The notes beneath the pieces are model-generated. The model worked only from the letters and a program-made list of their open reading frames with translations. It did no database searches and was not told the DNA's origin. Position numbers and translations under genes: made by a program. Of a stretch of DNA of 64,000 bases, positions 58,894-64,000 are shown one piece after another. The stretch comes from a bacterium. Lineage in GTDB: Bacteria > Armatimonadota > Fimbriimonadia > Fimbriimonadales > Fimbriimonadaceae. Numbering within the stretch: position 1 is the first letter of the stretch; each line of letters opens with the position of its first letter. The DNA is taken from NCBI GenBank assembly GCA_013823945.1, contig PNMZ01000001.1, positions 496,001-560,000 on the forward strand, given 5' to 3'.

Positions 58894-59364
58894 TTACAAT
58901 TTCAGATCAACTATCCCGCTTACCCCGACACCATCCACTGCTTTCAGGTTTTTTGCATCCGTCGGGTTATCCGTTGCAACCGGAATCAATGCCCGAACAC
59001 GAATCTCATCACCAAACAAACCAGTCTCCGGTGAAGCAACCGACTTCACCTTATCGACGTTCTTCTTGGCTCCCATCACTTGAGCTGCCCCAATCGCCCC
59101 CCGTGTGTTGATCCCAATCGTGATGATCGGGACAACTTTCGTGTAAGACTGATCCGTATCCTTATGACTGGTCAAACCGTTGATCGCTCGGTTGATGTCC
59201 GGCCCAAACTGCTTCACTGCCGCACCAACCCCCAAAATCTTGATAATCTCCTTAACTTGACCAAAGCAGAGGCCGACCAATCCCAGCATCGCCCCCGCAA
59301 CCAAAAGCACCCGATAGTTGGGGCGCACACTCATTCGTCGTGATCGAACTTGCTTCATTTCCAT
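58894..59364 (-). CDS. secreted hypothetical protein
   Basis: 156 aa. An arginine-rich n-region and hydrophobic core (RVLLVAGAMLGLVGLCFG) form a signal peptide. The rest contains two short repeat-like glycine segments (IKILGVGAAVKQFG and TIGINTRGAIGAAQVMGA) and ends VDGVGVSGIVDLKL. No family is recognised. It lies between the terminator of the porin gene and the YCII-like gene. Confidence 0.6.
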   Translation of the reverse strand: MEMKQVRSRRMSVRPNYRVLLVAGAMLGLVGLCFGQVKEIIKILGVGAAVKQFGPDINRAINGLTSHKDTDQSYTKVVPIITIGINTRGAIGAAQVMGAKKNVDKVKSVASPETGLFGDEIRVRALIPVATDNPTDAKNLKAVDGVGVSGIVDLKL

Positions 59365-59404
59365 ATCCTGTATCTATAAAGACGATCAAAGATCGGTAGA
59401 GTGA

Positions 59405-59442
59405 CAAAAAAAATCGCCCCGATCCGAAGATCGAGGCGATTT
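59405..59442 (-). terminator. hairpin terminator of the porin gene
   Basis: On the minus strand AAATCGCC and CGATC pair with GATCG and GGCGATTT around a CGAA-type loop, followed by a run of T (plus-strand A 59405-59413). Confidence 0.8.
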
Positions 59443-59464
59443 TCAAGTTCAACTGAAGTTCAGC

Positions 59465-61366
59465 TTAGAAGCTGATCTTGAGTTGGGTGCCGAAGAGGCC
59501 ACCTTGGAACTTGCCGTTGCCCGGCATGCCCGGCAGAGCAATGCCCTTACCGTCTACATCGCTGTAGCTGTAGGTGAACATCAACTTGCTGTTGCTGCTG
59601 AGGTTGTAACCGAGCATCAACGTGTACCAGCGTTGGAACGGATCGTTACCAACACCGTTGAAGTCCCACTTCACGTCTTCGTAGCTGAGGCCGAGGTCAA
59701 GGTAGCTGTTGAGCTTGTAGTCAACACCAATCTTGAGGCTCGTCACGTCGTCGTTCGTGTTCAACACGCCGCCGCCGTTTTGGTTGCCTTCAAGTTGCTC
59801 GTAGTTAGCGTGGATCTTAAGATCGCTGCTCGGCATGAAGTAAACCATGGCATTGAAGCCTTCGACGTTGGTCGGGTTGTACCAAGTACCGATGCGACCC
59901 CAGTCGCCAGCGGCGATGAAGTTTTGCTCGATGGTCTTGTATCCACCCTTGACACCAAAGTTGGAACCAGTGTAACCGAGCGAGACATCCCATGCGGTGT
60001 TGTCATCGTCGAGTGCGCTGGAGGTGTTTTCACCCAACACGGATTGCGAGAACGCACCGTAGAACTGGATGTTGCCGAACTTGAGGTCAGCGTTTGCACC
60101 GTAGACGTTCAATCGGTTTGCCGGTTGGTTGCCTGCTTGAGCTGCGTTTGCGTCAGCGATCAAAGTATCGCTGTCGTGCCACAGGTAAGCAAGGTTGATT
60201 CCACCCATTTCGTTGAGCGGGAATGCCAACTGAACACCGAGGGTTCGGTCAACTGTTCCGCCGCCAAAAGCAATCGGGTTGATGTCAGCGTTTGCACCAG
60301 TGAGGTTCAAGTTGCGGTTGCTGTTGCGACCACCGAAAACGGTGAGTTCAACGTTACCGAACATGAAATCGAGGATTCCACCGTCGAAGATGTACTCGCC
60401 ATTGTCGCGCCATGCTTGTTGGTAGTAGTCCTTGGTGAAGCTCGTTCGTTGGAACAAGTACGGGCTGATCTTGTGACCAACGCGACCGATTTCGGCCTGG
60501 AAGCCTTGACCAGCCAATGCGCTGTTGAACGTCACTGCGAATCGACCGAAACCAATTGCGGTGTCGGTGTTATCGTTGAAGTTGGTTCCACCAGCGTTAC
60601 CGTTCAAACCGCCAAGACCTTCAAAAAGGTTGCCGACGAGAAGAACTGCGTCCCACTTCGGTTCGCCATCTTTGCCGCCTTCGAGGGTGACATAAGCTTC
60701 GTGGAAGATATCAAGATCCTTGTCGATTCCAACCGGTGCACCAGCATAAGAACCAGCACCTTGACCAACGACGCGACCGTCTCGGGTCACACCGAAGTTG
60801 CCATCTTTGCTGTGGCCGCCAAGAACGAGCAAGTTGACTTCTGCGCCAATCTTGATCGCGGTGGTCTTGTTTTCCAACGCGGTCAATCGCTCTTCCATGT
60901 CGGACATTTGGCCCTTCATTGCATTAACGTCAACGCCGAGTTGCTTCAATTGAGGCTCGAATTCAGCCGTCAACTTCTTCATGTCGTTGATTGCGCTGCC
61001 CCAATTCTTCATTGCGTCAACATCCTTGCGGAGATCAGCAACTTGCTTGGCGAGGCCAGCATCGGAGCCACCTTGACCGATCTTTGCTTCAACAGCAGCG
61101 ATCTTAGAGTTGACGCCATCGAATTGAGCCATCATGAGCTTCCACATCTTGTCGAGGGCAACTGCCAACTCGTAGCGGGAGGTCATGCGCGGGCCGCGGA
61201 AGAATCCATCCGGGTAACCGAAAAGAACCTTGTCTTTCAAGTTAACCAAGGCTTGATACGCCCAATGGTTTTCCGGAACATCCGGAAATTGATCTTGTGC
61301 AAGCGCTGGGGTTACCATCGCCACGCCCAAGACTGCGCTCATTGCGAGCTTCAGTGTTTTATTCAT
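59465..61366 (-). CDS. SLH-domain outer-membrane porin
   Basis: 633 aa from ATG 61366; an ATG at 61384 would add six residues. The signal peptide (LKLAMSAVLGVAMVTPALA) is followed by one SLH domain, FPDVPENHWAYQALVNLKD with a later FGYPDG. A coiled-coil of about 100 residues (AKQVADLRKDVDAMKN, LTALENKTTAI) comes next, and then about 430 residues of alternating strands rich in Gly, Asn, Tyr and Phe, ending with the aromatic QLKISF. This is the layout of Deinococcus SlpA-like and cyanobacterial porins, in which the SLH domain ties the barrel to the cell wall. It has its own structured leader and terminator, consistent with high expression. Confidence 0.93.
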   Translation of the reverse strand: MNKTLKLAMSAVLGVAMVTPALAQDQFPDVPENHWAYQALVNLKDKVLFGYPDGFFRGPRMTSRYELAVALDKMWKLMMAQFDGVNSKIAAVEAKIGQGGSDAGLAKQVADLRKDVDAMKNWGSAINDMKKLTAEFEPQLKQLGVDVNAMKGQMSDMEERLTALENKTTAIKIGAEVNLLVLGGHSKDGNFGVTRDGRVVGQGAGSYAGAPVGIDKDLDIFHEAYVTLEGGKDGEPKWDAVLLVGNLFEGLGGLNGNAGGTNFNDNTDTAIGFGRFAVTFNSALAGQGFQAEIGRVGHKISPYLFQRTSFTKDYYQQAWRDNGEYIFDGGILDFMFGNVELTVFGGRNSNRNLNLTGANADINPIAFGGGTVDRTLGVQLAFPLNEMGGINLAYLWHDSDTLIADANAAQAGNQPANRLNVYGANADLKFGNIQFYGAFSQSVLGENTSSALDDDNTAWDVSLGYTGSNFGVKGGYKTIEQNFIAAGDWGRIGTWYNPTNVEGFNAMVYFMPSSDLKIHANYEQLEGNQNGGGVLNTNDDVTSLKIGVDYKLNSYLDLGLSYEDVKWDFNGVGNDPFQRWYTLMLGYNLSSNSKLMFTYSYSDVDGKGIALPGMPGNGKFQGGLFGTQLKISF

Positions 61367-61543
61367 GGTTTTTTGTTTCTCCATTAACACGAGATTCAAA
61401 TCAAAAGAGTCACTCAATCAGTCTGGCGTTGAGCTTATTCTCACAACTTTCCTTAAGTTCCCTGTGAGAACCAAGCCTCTTTGCCCTCAGCTTGGCGACG
61501 CGTCCAATTTGCGTCTCATGTTGGCAGAGGCAAGCTCTACCAA
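61367..61543 (-). promoter_or_regulatory. structured 5' leader of the porin mRNA
   Basis: Downstream of a CATAAT box the predicted leader begins with a nine-bp hairpin (61521-61543). Two further perfect hairpins follow, 61471-61495 (CCAAGC/GCTTGG) and 61438-61470 (TTCTCACA/TGTGAGAA), before about 70 unstructured bases and GGAG near the start. It looks like an mRNA-stabilising leader; no riboswitch family is recognised. Confidence 0.5.
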
Positions 61544-61548
61544 CTGCA

Positions 61549-61554
61549 ATTATG
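61549..61554 (-). promoter_or_regulatory. -10 box of the porin gene
   Basis: CATAAT on the minus strand, five bases ahead of the first leader hairpin. No good -35 is seen at 16-18 bases. Confidence 0.4.
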
Positions 61555-61623
61555 ACCCTCGCCGAACGCAAGCCGAGGGCCCCTGTCAAGATTACTAGGC
61601 ATAAGGACCCGAAATCCGCCGAT

Positions 61624-62979
61624 TTAAGCCCGAATCAAGCTCAAAAGCTCCGCCGTCTTCGCTTCCATCATCGCCCGATCACCCCGAGTCTCCACGTTCA
61701 AACGGATCACCGGCTCCGTATTGCTTCCTCGCAAATTGAACCGCCAGTCAGCAAACTCAATACTTAAGCCATCCGTCCGGTCAATCTCACCCCCCGGATA
61801 TGCTGCCTCAACCCGCGCCAACACATCCGGCACGCTCGCTACCTTGCTGTTCACTTCGCCCGAACAAGGGAATTTCTCAATCATCGCTCCGACAAGCTCG
61901 CCCAAAGTCTTGCCCGTCTTCTTCATGAGTTTCAAAACCAAAAGCATCGGAATCATCCCACTGTCGCAATACCAGTGATCGCGGAAGTAATGGTGCGCAC
62001 TCATCTCTCCACCATAAACCGCATTCTCGGCCCGCATCCGCTCCTTAATGAAGGCGTGACCACTCTTGCACATCACCGCTTTCCCTCCTGACGCTGCCAC
62101 GATTTCCTGCGTATTCCACATCAATCGAGGGTCATAAATAATCGTCGCTCCTGGGTTGTCCACCAAAATCGCTTGTGCCAAGAGCCCAACGATATAGTAA
62201 CCCTCAATGAACATCCCGTTCTCATCCAAGAGAAAACACCGATCATAGTCACCATCCCAAGCAATCCCCAGATCATATTTATTCCGTCGCATCTCCTCTT
62301 CCACCGGAGCCCGCGACTCCTCCAAAATCGGATTCGGAACCCCATTTGGAAACTCTCCATCTGGCTCAAACATCATCCGCGTCACGTTCAGCGGCAAATG
62401 AGGCATCAAAGCCTCCATCGCAATCCCTGCTGCGCCATTCCCCGGACTCGCCAAAACCTTAAAGTCACGCAATTCTTCCGCCGGACAAACCTTGAGCAAA
62501 TGCTGGACAAAATCTGCGTAGCAGTCCAGCTTCCGAACCGAACCGCCCCCCGCCCCGTTTTCGTGCTGACCATCCAAAAACTCCTGAGTCAATCGCTCGA
62601 TGTCGTTCAACCCGGTATCCCCGCTGATCGGCCGACTTTCTTGCCGCACCATCTTCATTCCGTTATATTCCGGCGGGTTGTGGCTTGCCGTAATCATCAC
62701 CCCCCCGTCATATCCATAGTGAGCGGTCGCAAAATAGACCATCTCAGTTCCCACCATCCCCAAATCAATGACGTCACATCCCTCTTCGTTTAACCCTTTG
62801 GCCAAAGCATCCCCAAGATCCGGACCACTCAATCGAATGTCGTAACCCACACAAACCGTCTTCGCCCCCGTATATCGCCCAAATGCTCGGCCGATTGCAT
62901 ATGCCACATCCGGGTTCAACTCATCCGGCACAATCCCCCGCACGTCGTACGCTTTAAAGCAAGCCAAAAATTCGCCCAT
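61624..62979 (-). CDS. phosphomannomutase / phosphoglucomutase
   Basis: 451 aa from ATG 62979 with GGGGTGAG upstream; an ATG at 62991 would add four residues. It has FKAYDVRGIVPDEL, the phosphoserine loop ITASHNPPEYNGMK, the metal loop AWDGDYDRCFLLDE (DGDxDR-like), the sugar loop GGEMSAHHYF and the phosphate site RGSNTEPVIRL. The GEMSAH loop favours mannose 1-phosphate/glucose 1-phosphate interconversion for envelope polysaccharides. It lies upstream of the porin on the same strand. Confidence 0.93.
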   Translation of the reverse strand: MGEFLACFKAYDVRGIVPDELNPDVAYAIGRAFGRYTGAKTVCVGYDIRLSGPDLGDALAKGLNEEGCDVIDLGMVGTEMVYFATAHYGYDGGVMITASHNPPEYNGMKMVRQESRPISGDTGLNDIERLTQEFLDGQHENGAGGGSVRKLDCYADFVQHLLKVCPAEELRDFKVLASPGNGAAGIAMEALMPHLPLNVTRMMFEPDGEFPNGVPNPILEESRAPVEEEMRRNKYDLGIAWDGDYDRCFLLDENGMFIEGYYIVGLLAQAILVDNPGATIIYDPRLMWNTQEIVAASGGKAVMCKSGHAFIKERMRAENAVYGGEMSAHHYFRDHWYCDSGMIPMLLVLKLMKKTGKTLGELVGAMIEKFPCSGEVNSKVASVPDVLARVEAAYPGGEIDRTDGLSIEFADWRFNLRGSNTEPVIRLNVETRGDRAMMEAKTAELLSLIRA

Positions 62980-63009
62980 CTCACCCCTCATCTTACCGTT
63001 TCAAGTGAT

Positions 63010-63125
63010 TGCACTTATCGTTATTCCGGGTGTGACTCGGAATCTCCCCAATCGAGAGCTCGATGATAACCATCCCCCTTTTCTAATGCCACTGGGGAGG
63101 GGGAGGTTGGGGGGCGAGAGTTGAA
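63010..63125. repeat. dispersed hairpin repeat, divergent copy
   Basis: GTTATTCCGGGTGTGACTCGGAATC and a later ACTGGGGAGGGGGAGGTTGGGG tail parallel the left arm and G-rich tail of copies 2 and 3. An inverted repeat ATCGAG/CTCGAT (63051-63064) lies between. This copy sits between two divergent genes. Confidence 0.4.
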
Positions 63126-63152
63126 ACCCCATTCGCTTAAAATAGGAATGCA

Positions 63153-63944
63153 ATGGCCATCCGCCTCGCCCCTTATCCAGAATCCACAAACGCAAATCTC
63201 TATCTGATCCACGGAGGCCCCGGAGCCCAAGGCTCACTTCATGGACTAAACAACTCTCTCCCTGAACATCTCAATTCTCGCGAAATTCTCCAAAGATACT
63301 CAGGTGAAGTCTCCCTTACTGTCGACCAGCACATCGCCGACATGCGCGAAATCATCTCAAAGCCCGCTAACATTCTCGGTCATTCATGGGGAGCCATGCT
63401 CACTCTCTCCTTCGCCGCCAAGTACCCCCAGCTTTGTCGCCAAATCATCCTCGTTGGCTGCGGAACCTACTCCACAACTTCTCGTCGAGAGTATGAACGA
63501 CGCATTGCTCTCCGAACTGACCCCCGAATCAAAGCCCTACTTAAGCAAGCAATTCAAGAGGCTAAAACTCCCGACGAACATGAGTTGGCTTTCCGAAATT
63601 ACGGTGAATACGCTACGAAAATACAAGCATACAACCCCATTGCGGACCCTTTTCCGGATCACATCACCAAGTGGGATCCGATTGGGCACTCCGAAACCTG
63701 GAGCGATGTCATGCGCCTCCAAGAAGAGAGAATTGAACCCCAAAGATTCAACTCAATTACATGTCCTGTCAATCTCATTCAAGGTGCCCAAGACCCTCAC
63801 CCCGGCGAGCTTATCCGCAATGATCTACTTCCCTATATTCCACAGCTCCAATACATCGAACTCGACCAATGCGGTCACGAACCCTGGCTTGAACGTAACG
63901 CCCGAATTCCCTTTCTTAGCCTGGTCGAAAACATCTGCAGATAG
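63153..63944 (+). CDS. prolyl aminopeptidase-like alpha/beta hydrolase
   Basis: 263 aa. It has LYLIHGGPGAQGS (HGGPG oxyanion motif typical of proline iminopeptidases), the nucleophile elbow LGHSWGAML, the Asp in GAQDPHPGE and the His in DQCGHEPWLE. At 263 residues it is somewhat shorter than typical Pip enzymes. It probably removes N-terminal residues from peptides or acts on a related amide or ester. TAAAAT ends nine bases before the ATG. The remaining 56 bases of the window show no feature. Confidence 0.88.
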   Translation: MAIRLAPYPESTNANLYLIHGGPGAQGSLHGLNNSLPEHLNSREILQRYSGEVSLTVDQHIADMREIISKPANILGHSWGAMLTLSFAAKYPQLCRQIILVGCGTYSTTSRREYERRIALRTDPRIKALLKQAIQEAKTPDEHELAFRNYGEYATKIQAYNPIADPFPDHITKWDPIGHSETWSDVMRLQEERIEPQRFNSITCPVNLIQGAQDPHPGELIRNDLLPYIPQLQYIELDQCGHEPWLERNARIPFLSLVENICR

Positions 63945-64000
63945 CCATCCTCACCTTCGGGCACGGATTCTGGGTGGGAAGCTTTATTAAAAGAATGCTC

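Noticed and set aside
59483-61387. 634-codon plus-strand open frame opposite the porin gene
   Set aside because: It is an exact antisense shadow of a strongly codon-biased gene. The minus strand encodes a signal peptide, SLH domain and barrel, and the shadow has no recognisable domain or start signal.
61560-61590. CCCTCG/CGAGGG hairpin as terminator of the phosphomannomutase gene
   Set aside because: There is no T run after the stem on the relevant strand, and the sequence lies within the probable porin promoter region.
1-64000. CRISPR arrays, transposases, integrases, prophage
   Set aside because: No regularly spaced repeats, transposase or integrase motifs were seen. The holin-family gene is a chromosomal type within a housekeeping operon.

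Overview
Kind of organism. The window is a dense, ordinary-looking stretch of a bacterial chromosome of moderate GC with very short intergenic gaps (the longest, 43646-43923, is 278 bases). Several signs point to a diderm envelope: an SLH-domain porin, an LpxH-like phosphoesterase, a Wza-like polysaccharide export protein, and prepilins with FTLIE leaders. Together with a PEP-CTERM protein, a choice-of-anchor B protein and a membrane-anchored YvcK, these suggest the phylum Armatimonadota (Fimbriimonas-like). That placement is inference from gene content, not a search result.

Layout. 1-2469: two secreted beta-propeller proteins (choice-of-anchor B, cut by the left edge; PQQ-type sugar dehydrogenase). 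2547-7604: membrane proteins, a three-gene lipid/glycolipid operon (LpxH-like phosphoesterase, membrane protein, GT28 glycosyltransferase) and a GT39 glycosyltransferase. 7699-14532: a hypothetical, mutS, then a compact operon of a holin-like protein, yvcK, gmk and coaBC. 14529-22189: secreted hypotheticals, DAHP synthase, an MrfA-like helicase, tatC. 22366-28318: uvrD/pcrA-type helicase with a lipoprotein, lexA, a SurA-like chaperone with rsmI. 28355-32318: polysaccharide export protein, OsmC, selenocysteine tRNA joined to corA, CDF transporter, DinB-like protein. 32395-40756: secreted pullulanase, ALDH7, an MhqO/MhqD-like pair, a methyltransferase, pdxS. 40930-46891: three prepilins, M50 and M42 peptidases, DUF1579 and DUF1801 proteins, dispersed hairpin repeats, a tRNA-like relic and an AT-rich orphan gene. 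46924-56510: lipA, an esterase, ribF, pheA, the cdaA-cdaR c-di-AMP module, small unknowns, a GNAT. 56568-63944: secreted proteins, the abundant-type SLH porin with a structured leader, a phosphomannomutase and an alpha/beta hydrolase.

How genes work together. Aromatic amino-acid synthesis (DAHP synthase, P-protein), coenzyme synthesis (coaBC, ribF, lipA, pdxS), DNA repair (mutS, uvrD, lexA, MrfA-like helicase), envelope building and export (tatC, SurA-like, Wza-like, pmm, glycosyltransferases) and c-di-AMP signalling are all represented. None of the loci looks like a classical defence or mobile island.

Most notable signal. Many genes lack a Shine-Dalgarno sequence and instead carry a TANNNT -10 box ending 5-7 bases before the start codon, which predicts leaderless mRNAs. 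I count 13 exact cases. In several, the -10 box is built out of the stop codon or last codons of the upstream gene. The tRNA-Sec gene lies four bases upstream of corA, so tRNA processing would itself yield an almost leaderless corA mRNA. No CRISPR array, rRNA, insertion sequence or replication origin was seen.
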